64,000 bases of DNA, from the NCBI GenBank assembly GCA_947184155.2, contig CAMXCT020000843.1, forward strand, positions 140,754-204,753. The letters are read 5' to 3'. The position numbers and the translations under genes were made by a program. Shown here piece after piece: positions 46,212 through 56,938 of the stretch (position 1 is the stretch's first letter; each line of letters begins with the position of its first letter). The notes beneath the pieces were generated by a model. The model was not told the DNA's origin, did no database searches, and saw only the letters and a program-made list of their open reading frames with translations. The stretch comes from Cladocopium goreaui. Taxonomy: Eukaryota > Sar > Dinophyceae > Suessiales > Symbiodiniaceae.

Positions 46212-47164
46212 GTATGAAACGGTGAAACACGGTGAAACATTCCTATATAGACCACACAGGTCCTTCAGACCTTGATGTGACGTTTCATCGTACCAAGCTG
46301 AGGAGAAACAAAAAGAATGTGTGGTCACTTGTGACTAGTTGGCCCCTTTGATGTCTTGCAAGTTCAATGGCATCTTAGGTGTTCTGCCCACGTAGAGTTT
46401 TCCGAGAGGGCTTGAGCTTTCTAGCCGAGATTCCTGAGCACGGAGATGATAGAGACATGCCCATACAAGTACTTCAATAATCTTAAATAATCTTAAATGA
46501 TCTTCAATAATTTTAACTAATCTTAAATATATACTTATATATGAGGAGGTATATCTTACCATATGTCATTAGTTTATATTGTGTGTGTCTTAATCCTTCT
46601 CGATGACGAGTCCTTCAAGTGAATAGATAGCAACGGCACACGTGATAAGTTTTTTTTTGGATCTGTTACCTCAACTAAAGACATTGTCCTTCATATGAAT
46701 GGCAACGACATGCACACGGAATAACATGGATAAACACTTCTTCTTTCTTCCCTTCTCCCTATCTTTGTGTCCTCTGTGCATGTTCCCTCTCACAGTGAAA
46801 CCCCGCATATGTGCACATGCACGTCTATGTCGGCGAGCCCCACCGTTCTCAAACTATTGCTCTTGCCTTTGTGGGGCATGCCCTGATGTGCGGTACATGA
46901 CATTTTCACAAGGCTTGCATGTTATAGTATGTTACTGCTACAGAACCCAGCATGTGTATTTTCCAGTCAGTGTAATTACTGTGAAGGATCTTCTATAAGA
47001 GTCTTGTCTAGCAATTAGTCAGGAGAGAGATGAATCTGCAGAGCTGGGTAAAGAGGGGAACTGCAGATTCAGATTATTGTAGGGAACTTTCTCTACTGCA
47101 TAGCTGTACCCTGCCAAACTAGCGGTCTTCTGGTTTCCTTTCCCACTGTCCCCAAATTAACGAG

Positions 47165-47230
47165 ATGTTGGAAGCTTGCAGGAAATCTGCATGCAAGTTC
47201 AGCAGAATGCTGGAGAGGTTGCTTGGAAGG
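47165..47230 (+). CDS. Paralog 2, exon ending VAWK
   Basis: In the frame that matches locus 1 it reads SLQEICMQVQQNAGEVAWK. It is homologous to 23,236-23,307 at the DNA level. The exon edges are uncertain. Confidence 0.35.
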
Positions 47231-47383
47231 GCGATCTGTTCTGACTCGATTGCAGCTTGGTCGATCTCTTCTTTTTATTTTGTCGCGGGACTCTGTCACT
47301 TGTTTTCTTTGATGGACTTTCCACTTTATTCTGAGATTTGTTCACCCTTGACCTGCTCAGACAATCGCGGTTGAATGTAAAGG

Positions 47384-47452
47384 TACGACTTCAATCGAAA
47401 ACCTGGATCTTTGCCTATCGCGCAACGCATGATTGCGAAGCTGTTTCAATAG
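47384..47452 (+). CDS. Paralog 2, terminal exon
   Basis: Reads YDFNRKPGSLPIAQRMIAKL and ends FQ and TAG at 47,450-47,452, matching the terminal exon at 23,412-23,481 residue for residue in length. This conserved pair is the best evidence that the two loci are true gene copies. Confidence 0.5.
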   Translation, partial: YDFNRKPGSLPIAQRMIAKLFQ

Positions 47453-47736
47453 CTCTGAAAGCTGTCGCCCTCCTCTTTCTTTCTGGTCTTTGAAAAGAAG
47501 CCAAGTTTTCCCAGAGGAGCTCGGCTCGCGAGTCAGATTTTCGTATGAAAAATTCTTGCCAATGTGTTGCAACTGTTAGAATGTAACCGTCTTGGATTTC
47601 TTGGATGGATAGCTTGGTGGAAGGCACTGGAGCATAGAACATCATAGAACATTTGTATACATTTGTTACAACTTGTTGTGGGTTGTGAATTGTTGTGAAT
47701 GCTTTGCTTACAGTCGGCCTATCCATTCTTCCACAG

Positions 47737-48225
47737 ACGTGTTGCAGTTTGGCAGCGGGACCTAGCCAGAGGTGCTTGTGATGGTACTTTGTTAAAGCAC
47801 CAGAAGATACATCGAGATATTCGGGACTCAGAGACTCATAGACTTATAATGACTTATAGATATATCACAGTGATTTACAGTGCATATCGCCGCGTGCTCA
47901 TGAGCATGGAGCCACAGTATGGTGACCAAGGGGCTTGACCCTGGGAGAAGGCTGCCAACCCAAAGTTTCGCTTCTGCATTGACTTGGGAGCTATGCATAG
48001 CTATGCGATAAAGAGGGGAAAAACATGGAAAAACACAAAGAAAACCTCTTTGGCTGTGCCGACTGTCACTTATGTTCATTCCGAGCTTGATCCAGTCAAG
48101 TCCGACCCATGGTCTACTTGGAGTGATTTCGTTTACGGCCGCTCTCGAAGGGAGCTAAGGTCCGTGAGTTATATAGACGCGTGGCAGCAATTGAAACGCA
48201 AAGAAAAGCAGAGCCTCGAGCGAGC
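47737..48225 (+). CDS. Candidate exons, unknown gene
   Basis: After CTTCCACAG the frame reads RRVAVWQRDLARGACDG and is followed by GTACTT. Further on, 48,036-48,220 has TSLAVPTVTYVHSELDPVKS and DPWSTWSDFVYGRSRRELRS, which look protein-like. No family was recognised and joins are not defined. They could belong to a gene continuing toward 51.2 kb. Confidence 0.25.
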
Positions 48226-49261
48226 AGTGTGTTTCTCATTTTTCTCAATTCCTGCAAGAAAGGAAGCTTGAGGCTGAAGCTGTGCTCAATACATCGCTCA
48301 ATGCTTTTAGATATGTGCCATGTGCTGGCCGAACTCGTAAGCAGGGTCAATTTGCATAAATTATCCACTGCATCATCACTCAGTAAAATATTTCAGGCAA
48401 GAAGTTCTTGGAGTCAGTTTCGTTCTGAACATTCCACATCAATATCTTGTAAGGTGCTGGAGAAATGACGCAAGAGGGTCAAATGTGGGGATGTAGGTGA
48501 CGTTAACTTGTTGGCAGACAAATTCAGACAGATGACAAAGTTACTGCAAAGTCGAAGATGGTGGCCACAAAGCTTGGCTGCCTGGCCACAAAGCATGGCC
48601 ATTTTGCAGGAGCCAAGTTCGCTGCAAACTTCAGCACTACTTGCCACTTCCCTCTCATGACTTGAAAAGCTGCATTTGTTTCTAACAACTTTGAGGAACC
48701 CGAGGAATCCCTGACTTTTGCTGCCGCTCGCTTCATTGCAGGCGTGCTTTGGACTCTAGACATCGCTAGACATCTCTAAACATGTTAAATGTTAACCGAG
48801 ACTTTTGCATGCATTTTGGCATTCATTTTGGTTGTCAAGACCTTTTCCATCTTTGCACCTGGGTTGTATGCATGTTTCTCATTGTTTCTCCACTTTTTTT
48901 TCCGCTAGATGTGTTGCAACCCCAACATGTTGGATATGGTTAGATTGAGTTCAATGGGCTTGGCAAAGTGCATTGTATGGCAGGAGCTTTGAAGGGTGAG
49001 CATGCGCAGGGAGCGCAGTATGCCTGCACTCTTCATGACTTGGCAGCCCAGGCAGACGTGGAGCGCGTTAGTTTGGTAGTTAGTTGGCTCTTCGGGGACT
49101 CTTCCGTTTGCGTTTGAAGAAGATGGCCCCTGGCACTTCCAACGAAAGCCATCCGTATTTGATCGAATCGTTCTTGGACTGACTTGCGAAATGGTGAATC
49201 CAGCAAGGATTTGACACAAAGGCTTAAGCATGTGTAGCACCCTTTTTCATTTTTTCTCGCA

Positions 49262-49640
49262 TCATCACCGTTGTTGTTGGTTGTTTGTTTGTTTGGTTGA
49301 TTGTTGTTGTTTGTTTGGTTGGTTGATTGTTTGGTTGATTGTTTGGTTGATTGTTTGGTTGCTTGTTGTTGTTTGTTTGTTTGTTTGTTTGTTGGGTTGG
49401 GTTGGTTGGTTGGTTGGTTGGTTGGTTGGTTGTTTGGTTGTTTGGTTGCTTGTTGGGTTGATTGTTGGGTTGATTGTTGTTGATTGTTGTTGGTTGTTGT
49501 TTGTTGTTGTTGTTGTTGTTGTTGGTGGTTGGTTGTGGGTGTGGTTGTGGTTGTGGTTGTGGCTGTGGCTGTGGCTGTGGTTGTGGTTATTGTGGTTGTG
49601 GTTGTGGTTGTGGTTGTTGTTGTTGTTGTTGGTCATTCTT
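49262..49640 (+). repeat. (GTTT)n/(GGTT)n/(TGTGGT)n microsatellite
   Basis: About 380 bp of T/G-only words moving from GTTTGTTTGG through GGTTGGTT to TGTGGTTGTGGT. The long frames on both strands here (W/L/V-rich on plus, N/H/T/Q-rich on minus) are low-complexity artefacts. Confidence 0.9.
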
Positions 49641-51017
49641 TCTAGTTTTATGATGTTTGATGTATTTTGCTGTGCTTTCCATCTGCTTTCCTCGCTAGCC
49701 ACAACATGCCGCAACAGTCCGGGTGGTGATGCGCTTCTCAACGACGTAGGTCTTCGTGGTGCGTCATGCGTCTGACTTGAGTGCGGCGGTCTTCCGCTTG
49801 GCGCAGCATGCTTTGTCTCTGCCTTTGGCCCCAAAGGCTCCAATTAATGCCGAGGCGCCACAGGTTGAACATGATCTGAACATGGATGACCTAACCTAAC
49901 ATGGTTGATTGAACATGGTATACAGTATAATGAGCGAGTCTTATTTTTAGCAGCCAAGCTACTTTATCCGTGAGGTGATGGCAGCGGCTTGTGCTTCTGT
50001 TGCAGGCTTGGCCGAGCTCGAGGCACAGCCGCTCAGCCCGTTAACTGCACAAGCAGCTGCCAGCTGCAGTCACTGCAGTCACTGCTGTCACTGGAGTCCT
50101 TTTCCTGAGCTCGTCGAATCGTCGAGTCGACCCACCCTGCCGCAACTGCCGCGCCACCAACGCCAGACTGGGAAGTCTCATGTGCTCCGTGTGCTCGAGG
50201 ACACGCGACGAGCAGCAAACGCATCAAACCTTGCTGTGCAGATGACCTTGGACTTGTCACTCTTTGCCACTCAAGTCGTTGAAACATGCTGAATTTGTAC
50301 ATGTTTATACCATCTTTATGTAAAATGCACGATTTTGGCGACTGAAGCATGTGAACATTTTTGTTTTTTCCAAGGCAGCTGAATCATGCTGCGTCTTTTG
50401 CTAGGAGCTTGCCAGGCATGTCATCATTTTTCAAGCCTTTGCTTACAGCTTCATTTCACGCACTGGGTTTGGCCAAATCAAAGGCGAGAGGCTCAGTGCA
50501 TCTCAGTGCTTGAGTTGTCATGAGTCGTCATTGAGTCATCAACGGACCATTGACAACATTTGATAACCACATTCTTGGCACGTTTTGGCACCGCGACCTG
50601 CGCCCTAGGTCTCGATGAAGCCACTTACCGCATGCAGGCTCAGAGTATTCACTGGAGAGAAGAGGTTAGAAGAGATGAGACAAGAAAGTCATAGAAAATA
50701 TATGAAAATATGGGAGCGCTTTATGGCATAGTCTATGCATAGACTGTGCATAGACATGCTGGAGGGATCAGCTCACAAATCTTCGCAAGGCTTCGTTGGC
50801 AGCTGCTGGTGTTTGGCTGCTTACTGCCTTTGGACGATCAGTGGATCAGAGCCGCCAAGCATCAAAGACGATCAAAAATAAAACAGTCATACCAATTTAA
50901 AAGCGAACAGCTTAAATTTGTCATAGTTTACCGGTGGAACAGTGGCTGAACTCACAGAGGTGTTGATGGGGAGAGAGAGATGCTAGCACTTTTGAATTTG
51001 TTACATTGTGTCCGGAG
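49641..51017. other. Mostly non-coding stretch
   Basis: A short protein-like frame at 49,746-49,900 (LSAAVFRLAQHALSLPLAPK) is the only coding hint. Nothing else was identified. Confidence 0.3.
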
Positions 51018-51232
51018 GTTGGGAGTTCTCTAAAGTTTGGCGTGCTAAACTGGAGAACCTTTTTATGGTCGGTGACGCTTGCATCCACATCCACATCAAA
51101 CGAGGCCTGAATGCGTCCACTCTTTGGGAGTGGGCCAGTGGAGATGCTCTGTATGCTTGCTCTGTGGTGAGAAATACCTTGACTTTGGAAGAGAGACTCA
51201 GACTGCAGGAATTCAATAGGAATTCAATAGGT
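51018..51232 (+). CDS. Candidate exon, unknown protein
   Basis: The frame reads WEFSKVWRAKLENLFMVGDA, CIHIHIKRGLNASTLWEWAS and GDALYACSVVRNTLTLEERL, with a composition typical of folded protein. It is preceded by TCCGGAG. No family was recognised. The 3' end runs into a duplicated AATTCAATAGG. Confidence 0.35.
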
Positions 51233-51744
51233 CCTATTTAGGTGCAATGCTGCAAAGCATATCCATATATGACTCATATGACTGTGGTCTGGCTGCTCAC
51301 ATTCTGTCAGGGCTCTGTTATTAATTTGCCGCTGGCTTTGCGGATTGAAACTCGGATTGAGCTAAGACTTGCCGACGTGGCATCCCCCCATGGCTTCCAA
51401 ATTCCTGGCGAGTTGAGCCGCAGCCTCAGATGACACCATGACACCAGAGCACCAGATGACAGCTTCTGTACACCCAAAGCGCGAAGATGGGCAGAGTCTG
51501 GCAGAGTATGGCAGAGTGGTCAATTTACTTTAATTTGAGATTGACAGTGTTGGCAATAGATTCAGATAAGATCAGATAAGAAGGTTTGGTTGTGTTATAC
51601 TGATCGCAAGCCCTTTTGAACAGATGCTTTTCCGTCGTGTCTATTCTGGTTGCTTCGCGACGACAGCCGCCCGCACCGGAGTGTTAGCTCCGGAATTCCA
51701 CTAAAACAATATTTCTATGATGAGCCTTTGAAGATTTTGAAGGG

Positions 51745-51925
51745 CTCATGTTGGGAGTATATTGAGCCATGTTGGGCCCATGTTGGGCCTATATTGGGCC
51801 TGTGTTGAGGCAGATTGGGCCATGCTGGGCATATGTTGGGTTGATGCTGAGTTTGTTGGGCCTTTGGCGCGGCATATTGGGATATGTTGGGCCATGTGGG
51901 GCCTATGTTGGGCTATGTTGACCAA
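51745..51925 (+). repeat. ATGTTGGGCC short-period array
   Basis: Variants of CATGTTGGGCCTATATTGGG repeat every 10-20 bases for about 180 bp. Confidence 0.7.
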
Positions 51926-52060
51926 GTTTTGGCAACTTGGCCGATTTTAGGCCCCTTTAAAAGAGTCGAAAAATACATGATTCTAGAGAAATAAAGCCTA
52001 TCCCCAAGATTCCCCAAGCTAAAGCTTAATATGTAGTTGTTGCCGCAATTGCTCGTTGTC

Positions 52061-52077
52061 CGCGCCGCGCGCGCGCG

Positions 52078-52108
<31 letters not shown>
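52061..52108 (+). repeat. (CG)n(CA)n alternating purine-pyrimidine tract
   Basis: CGCGCCGCGCGCGCGCGCAC runs into a (CA)n tract of about 30 bases. Such tracts favour Z-DNA in vitro, and a biological role here is speculative. Confidence 0.85.
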
Positions 52109-52785
52109 TAGACAAGAATGGATCATTATATGATCCGGCAGGAACTGAATCCTGAAACATGCAAACCAGCCTAGATTATTAGATGAATAAAAGAGCCACA
52201 TGAGGTACTTCTCGCAAACGATGTAGGGCATCCGAAATTGTCAAACGTAGTCATAACCAGATTCCATAGAGTTTTGACCAGCATGTGGAAATCCAAAATA
52301 ATGTTTCGGCGATTGTTTCCCAAAATAACCCATAGTTCGTCGGCGACAGGGTCTCGGCGAAAATAAGTCAAAAAACATAATACTGTCGGCGATATGGTTT
52401 CGGCGAAAATCTGAGGAAGGTTCTGATGCATGTAAATGTCAAAATTGGATTCCAGATTGCGTCAACAGTGCAGTAAATTGAAATTTCAAATGGAGTTGTG
52501 GAGGTTCTTGGGTTGAGCCTCTTCCCATTTCAGTAAATTGACGTCAGACCGTGATATTCAAGCATTGGATAGGTGTCTTCGTTGGCACCTGACCTATCCA
52601 TGCTCTCAGGTGCCCCCTGCAAATTAGTGAAAACCAATCAGAAGTTTTACATCTGTTCAGATGGTACACACACACACCTCGCATGTAGCGAGGTCGGATT
52701 TTTTGGAAGAACTTCGCTGGCGGAATCGGCAAGACACCAGTGAAAGTGAACCTGTAATAACCTAATGTACAAAAGGGCGGTCACT
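52109..52785. other. Non-coding region downstream of the ORF cluster
   Basis: A GTCGGCGA..TCGGCGAAAAT phrase occurs twice, at about 52,337 and 52,384. A hairpin-capable GGATAGGT..ACCTATCC lies at 52,567-52,599, about 190 bp past the stop of the last ORF, and could mark the 3' end of the cluster transcript. No element terminus (LTR, TIR, poly-A) was identified. Confidence 0.35.
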
Positions 52786-53511
52786 TCAGTCAGAAGAGGA
52801 ATTCGGAGCTTGTAGAAGGACTTCCATAGCATCGTGGAAGCTCATGCGTTCAACCATCGCCCAAGTCTGATCGAATTCCCCCGATGCCGTAGCAGCCTTC
52901 AAGGTGTCAGATAGATCTTTGGCTAATTCATGGATCCGGGTGGTCAGCCTTGGTTCATCTCCAGGAGATGTCGTCTCAATGGGCACATTGTGAAAAGGAT
53001 GGTGTCCATGTACAAGGGGAATCTCAAAATGATGTCGCCAATAGTCCGCTGTGCGCAGGGACCACTCCCAGTTGCCGGAGAGACCATAGAAATAGTGTTC
53101 AGGGTCACGACATCGGGAATGCCCTAACAAAGGAATTTCTTCAATGAATAGCTCCCTGGTGTTGTTGGAGTGGGTAATGACCTTGAATTGGATCTGGTGA
53201 ACCACGCGAGAAGAGAACTGAGCACGATGGAAGTAGTTGTGTGTAGAACTTGAGTCTGTCGGAAATGGAACGCCAGGAGGTGCTGGTCCTGAATATGTAT
53301 CAGAATGGGCCAGTGTACCCGTAGCAGGTGCCATACTGTCAGTTACCAAAGGTGCCGGAGTAGGGTTGGTCGTAGTGTCGGGAGCTCCTGAGTGACATAG
53401 TGCAGAAGTCGAGGCGTCTGGTACTTGAACTGGGTCGGTAGGAGCGAGTCCACGAGTAGAGTTCGCAGGCCAAGACAAGCCCGCCACGGTCGCGTCTCGT
53501 TTGTGTTCCAT
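52786..53511 (-). CDS. Cluster ORF I, unknown, paralog of ORF G
   Basis: I choose the ATG at 53,511 (MEHKRDATVAGLSWP). The frame is open further upstream, but that part contains a pyrimidine-rich TTGATGCTTCAG that looks like a splice acceptor. The protein is about 241 residues: a P/T/S-rich N-terminal half, then a conserved-looking domain with HQIQFKVITHSNNTRELFIE and LRTADYWRHHFEIPLVHGHH, and an acidic C-terminus. The central segment aligns with ORF G (LRTTANHWRRYYDVPIQP), so the two are paralogs. No known family. It is the last ORF of the cluster. Confidence 0.6.
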   Translation of the reverse strand: MEHKRDATVAGLSWPANSTRGLAPTDPVQVPDASTSALCHSGAPDTTTNPTPAPLVTDSMAPATGTLAHSDTYSGPAPPGVPFPTDSSSTHNYFHRAQFSSRVVHQIQFKVITHSNNTRELFIEEIPLLGHSRCRDPEHYFYGLSGNWEWSLRTADYWRHHFEIPLVHGHHPFHNVPIETTSPGDEPRLTTRIHELAKDLSDTLKAATASGEFDQTWAMVERMSFHDAMEVLLQAPNSSSD

Positions 53512-53774
53512 GGGTGAAACTGTCACAAATACGAGAAATAGTGCGACAACGGCTGAAGCATCAAGAATAGCAGAAGAAAGCCAATCCCGAAATTGATAAT
53601 ATTCACAAAAATGAAAAAAGTGAAATCCAGTCCTCAATCAAGTGGGTCAGTTGCGACGGAGAAGCCACAGCTCCAAGTCAAATAAAATAGAAATCGAAAA
53701 ATCCTTTGTGTTAGTGGGGTGTCAAGGAGGAATTGAAAACCCTGTAGCATGGTCTTTTTTGGCCGGCTAGTGCA

Positions 53775-54368
53775 TCAGGGCAGGATCACACCGGAGCTAA
53801 TTTTGTAGCATTTCAAGCGTAGTACGAAAGGCTGTCTGGTACCCGGGATGAGGAAAGAGGATTCGCGGGAATTGTACTGCCGAAGTCGCCACTCAGGTCG
53901 GTATGCCTCCAAAAGCTGCAAGACCGTCATATCATTGGAAACTTGGAATGTATCACCGTCCAAGTCGCAAAAGCGAAACTCCAGGTTCGAGGGATCAATT
54001 TGGATGTCCCATTGGGACCTCAATCTTTTGGAGATACAAAAGCGGAGTTCGGCAATTGGGATGAGGCCGGCTTCAACTGGTTCCATCTGACGTGACCAGG
54101 TAAACAAAGCTGCAAGTTCAAAGCCACTGACATGTCTAAAATTGGAGTTCACCAGAGCCATGTAGTGTTCACGGTCAGGTTCGCTTCGGTGAGTCAATGC
54201 CTGTAAGGGAGAGAAGTCAACCAAGATAAGGACAGGTCTGTTTGGAGGAGGGTTCACATCACCAGGGAGGCCTCGATGTCCAGCAATCCACCCAACGGTT
54301 CGTGTACCAAGCGGTGTCTCAATCGTAGATGTGGCGCGATATGGATTGGGTCGAGAAGAACGAGCCAT
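53775..54368 (-). CDS. Cluster ORF H, unknown, paralog of ORF F
   Basis: Start ATG at 54,368 (MARSSRPNPYRATSTIE), about 45 bases after a CCCATTTTGCAG acceptor-like word. The product is about 197 residues. NRPVLILVDFSPLQALTHRS aligns with HRPVIFQLDLKPMQQLAVRN of ORF F, and LLEAYRPEWRLRQYNSRESS aligns with LNWFYPRWKTHQHLDAFTTR. The order N-terminal basic segment, R-P-V-[IL] strand, R/Q-W-[SD]-I segment and C-terminal PF strand is shared. No recognised domain. Confidence 0.6.
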   Translation of the reverse strand: MARSSRPNPYRATSTIETPLGTRTVGWIAGHRGLPGDVNPPPNRPVLILVDFSPLQALTHRSEPDREHYMALVNSNFRHVSGFELAALFTWSRQMEPVEAGLIPIAELRFCISKRLRSQWDIQIDPSNLEFRFCDLDGDTFQVSNDMTVLQLLEAYRPEWRLRQYNSRESSFLIPGTRQPFVLRLKCYKISSGVILP

Positions 54369-54549
54369 TGCGTCGAATGTGAAGTATCGAGGATAAAGCG
54401 CAAAGCCCAAGCTGCAAAATGGGTTGGAATAGCCACAGGAACAAGCACAAAGTGTTAGAAATAAAAGAGAAACGGTGTACCTAGTAAATGGTCACACAAA
54501 GAGACGATGAATCACAGGTCTTTTTTCCGCCGACAAAGAATGTGGTATA

Positions 54550-55239
54550 TTACACACTTGAATCCGACATATCCATCGGGTCAATATCGTTCGCATCCAA
54601 CGGACCATGTACTTGTTGAGGAGGGACAGCGGGGCGAGTGAGATATACAGTACGGTGTAGTGTTGCCGGTGGGGAAGACGGTGGTGTAGACCGCCAAGGT
54701 GGCCAATATAAAGAGGTAGTGGTTCCTTGAGAATGGTGTTGGGCGGAGCGTCCCCAGCATGACTGTAAAATATGGAGGTGGTCCGGTATCGCTTCGTACG
54801 GCTGTGAGACATGGACGTTGGAGTGTTCAGGGTGTGGTAAAACGGGAACAGTAGTTGCCGTAGGGGAGGAGGATGATGGTTGAATTGGTACGTCATAGTA
54901 TCTGCGCCAATGGTTGGCTGTAGTACGCAAGGTTGCCTGGTCGTTGGTGAGGTGCATGTTCTCCAGGAATGTTTCCACTGGTTTCCACGTTTCAAGACCA
55001 TCAAGTGTCCTTTCCACGATCCAAAGTTCATCTGAACGGTTAGACAAAGGATAGCTCAGCTTCTTGATGAAGACGGAGTGGACAGTGGTAGAGGTCGGAA
55101 TCATTCTCGCTGCACGAGGAATATAGGATGCCGAGGTAGGATCATCCGGTGGCAAGTGTGAGGCAAGGCCATGTATGGATGTAGGTGGTGAACCGTGCGA
55201 GACCAATCGAGCAGGATCATCCGTGTTGGAGGTCATCAT
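54550..55239 (-). CDS. Cluster ORF G, unknown, paralog of ORF I
   Basis: Start at 55,239 (MMTSNTDDPARLVSHGS). 229 residues. A P/S-rich N-terminus precedes a domain with VHSVFIKKLSYPLSNRSDEL and NHWRRYYDVPIQPSSSS, then a Pro/Ser/Thr-rich tail ending MDMSDSSV. Upstream lies CCTTTTGGCTTCAG, an acceptor-like word. The shared W-R-x2-[YF]-[DE]-[VI]-P core links it to ORF I. Function unknown. Confidence 0.6.
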   Translation of the reverse strand: MMTSNTDDPARLVSHGSPPTSIHGLASHLPPDDPTSASYIPRAARMIPTSTTVHSVFIKKLSYPLSNRSDELWIVERTLDGLETWKPVETFLENMHLTNDQATLRTTANHWRRYYDVPIQPSSSSPTATTVPVLPHPEHSNVHVSQPYEAIPDHLHILQSCWGRSAQHHSQGTTTSLYWPPWRSTPPSSPPATLHRTVYLTRPAVPPQQVHGPLDANDIDPMDMSDSSV

Positions 55240-55458
55240 GTACGATCAAAAGAATATGATAGCGGGAAATACTAAACTGAAGCCAAAAGGCCGTGGGGAA
55301 GGTCAATGATGAAGGAATAAATAACGAATATCACCCACTGGCAAACGAGAAAAGGATGACACAAGGGAAAATCAGAACCGGGGTGGTGGACATCACAACG
55401 AATGTTGGTCTTTTTCCTCATAGACGTGAGCCGTGTCAAGATCCATCAAGACAGCTAA

Positions 55459-56193
55459 TCACTCAGCGGCTTTAGTGTATCGGGTGGCCGTGACGAATGG
55501 ATGTCCACGGGGAATCACTTGAACATGTACAGCAAAGCCAGTGTCTTGTGCATCTGGATGTGGTGTCAGCAGCAACGGAGAACACTCGCGGGTCGTGAAG
55601 GCATCGAGATGTTGATGAGTTTTCCATCTCGGGTAGAACCAATTCAAAACATCCAGAAGAGAATGAGGAAGGTCGTCAAGCATCTGAGCTCCTTGATCGG
55701 TGTCAATCATCATGTAGAACTCCGACGCTGGTAGGTGTATGGACCAGCGTTGTAGCAGTGTGTCGGTGACTACGGTTTTGAGGTCTGAAACGAAATGACT
55801 GCGAGCATAGTCCGGGTAGATGACCTTGAACGTCTGGAACAAGCTGTCATAGGTGGCCGTAGGAAGGTTGCCCGCGACATTGGGGGTCAAGATGTTGTAA
55901 TAAGGGTTGCGTACGGCCAGTTGTTGCATCGGCTTCAGGTCCAACTGGAAAATAACCGGTCGGTGAGGTGTCGGAGGCGAAGACCGGTTGGGTGGGTGCC
56001 GGAATGACGTAGAGCCCATAGCGGAAGACGACGTCCTAGTTGGAGAGCGTGAGCGTCGTGTAGGTGAGATCCTCTCGTGGGACATAGCTCGCTGTTGGCA
56101 ATAGCGGTCCAGGTGAACGCGGAGAGACATAATAAATGGCTGGCGGGTTGTGTGATACGACGTGTCAGAATTCAATGGGACAACAGCGTCCAT
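55459..56193 (-). CDS. Cluster ORF F, unknown, paralog of ORF H
   Basis: I prefer the ATG at 56,193 (MDAVVPLNSDTSYHTT), because TTCTTCTTGTTTATCTTCAG followed by AACCATGG immediately precedes it. An upstream in-frame extension would add a hydrophobic stretch but is probably leader. The product is about 244 residues. A basic RS-like segment (RISPTRRSRSPTRTSSS) is followed by a domain with YDSLFQTFKVIYPDYARSHF and QRWSIHLPASEFYMMIDTDQ. It is similar to ORF H through most of that domain. No known family. Confidence 0.6.
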   Translation of the reverse strand: MDAVVPLNSDTSYHTTRQPFIMSLRVHLDRYCQQRAMSHERISPTRRSRSPTRTSSSAMGSTSFRHPPNRSSPPTPHRPVIFQLDLKPMQQLAVRNPYYNILTPNVAGNLPTATYDSLFQTFKVIYPDYARSHFVSDLKTVVTDTLLQRWSIHLPASEFYMMIDTDQGAQMLDDLPHSLLDVLNWFYPRWKTHQHLDAFTTRECSPLLLTPHPDAQDTGFAVHVQVIPRGHPFVTATRYTKAAE

Positions 56194-56305
56194 GGTTCTG
56201 AAGATAAACAAGAAGAATATTCCCAAAATGAAGGCCAACGGGTTGGTGAAACAGTAATACCGTACCGCAACGTACCTTTTCCTTGTGATTCGCATATGTC
56301 AATGG

Positions 56306-56938
56306 TCAGCCAAGTTGGTCTTTGATCTTATTCCACATAGAGCGAACATCTTCTTCAGACTTGCCCATCTTGGTCGAGATCACCTTCCATGAAAATCGAG
56401 ATTTTTCGTCAACCTTCAGAGTGCGTAGTTTCTGTTTGTCTTCAGAGGTCCAGAGTGATAATGGGCTCGAGGAGCGGGATCGGGATTGGTCACGGCGGCG
56501 ACGACGCTTGGCAGGAGCCTTTGGAGCAGATTTGGCTTTCTGTTTGCGACTTGGCGGTGATGGTGTTCTAGTAGAAAGCTTCGAAGGTGCAGGTAAAACA
56601 TCAGGAGGCGGAGCAGCAACATGTTGGTGCGGCTCGGGAAGATGGGTTTCCACCAGTTCATCCATAAGTGTCTCTTCTTCTTCCAGATCCGGCGATGGGA
56701 TGGGGGCATTGTCAATGAAGGCATTGGTCTGGTCCGAATAGTGTGGTCGTAGGCCATCAGGTTGATTCCATACGTCTGTACTGGGAAGAGGAGTAGGTTC
56801 AATGTTGGGAATGAGAGTGGGTGGTAGTAGCGCCATTGCTCGATGTAGTAGAAGGTAAGCATGGTGAACATCATGAAGAAATTGAAGAAACACTGGTTCT
56901 TGGATCGGAATTGACGTCGTAGGAGACGAGGAAGCCAT
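56306..56938 (-). CDS. Cluster ORF E, Myb/SANT-like DNA-binding protein
   Basis: Start ATG at 56,938 (MASSSPTTSIPIQEPVF). An in-frame upstream extension is likely leader. The product is about 210 residues. The acidic centre (SPDLEEEETLMDELVE) is followed by a basic segment (RKQKAKSAPKAPAKRRRRRD) that could be a nuclear localisation signal. The C-terminus is a Myb/SANT-like helix set with three tryptophans: W in LWTSEDKQKL, W 21 residues later in SWKVISTKMGKS, and W 18 residues later in MWNKIKDQLG. This spacing is typical of Myb repeats. It may bind DNA in the nucleus. Its presence between RT and unknown ORFs is unusual for a retroelement. Confidence 0.65.
   Translation of the reverse strand: MASSSPTTSIPIQEPVFLQFLHDVHHAYLLLHRAMALLPPTLIPNIEPTPLPSTDVWNQPDGLRPHYSDQTNAFIDNAPIPSPDLEEEETLMDELVETHLPEPHQHVAAPPPDVLPAPSKLSTRTPSPPSRKQKAKSAPKAPAKRRRRRDQSRSRSSSPLSLWTSEDKQKLRTLKVDEKSRFSWKVISTKMGKSEEDVRSMWNKIKDQLG

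Noticed and set aside
49230-49843. 181- and 192-codon frames on opposite strands
   Set aside because: Both are low-complexity translations of the T/G-only microsatellite.
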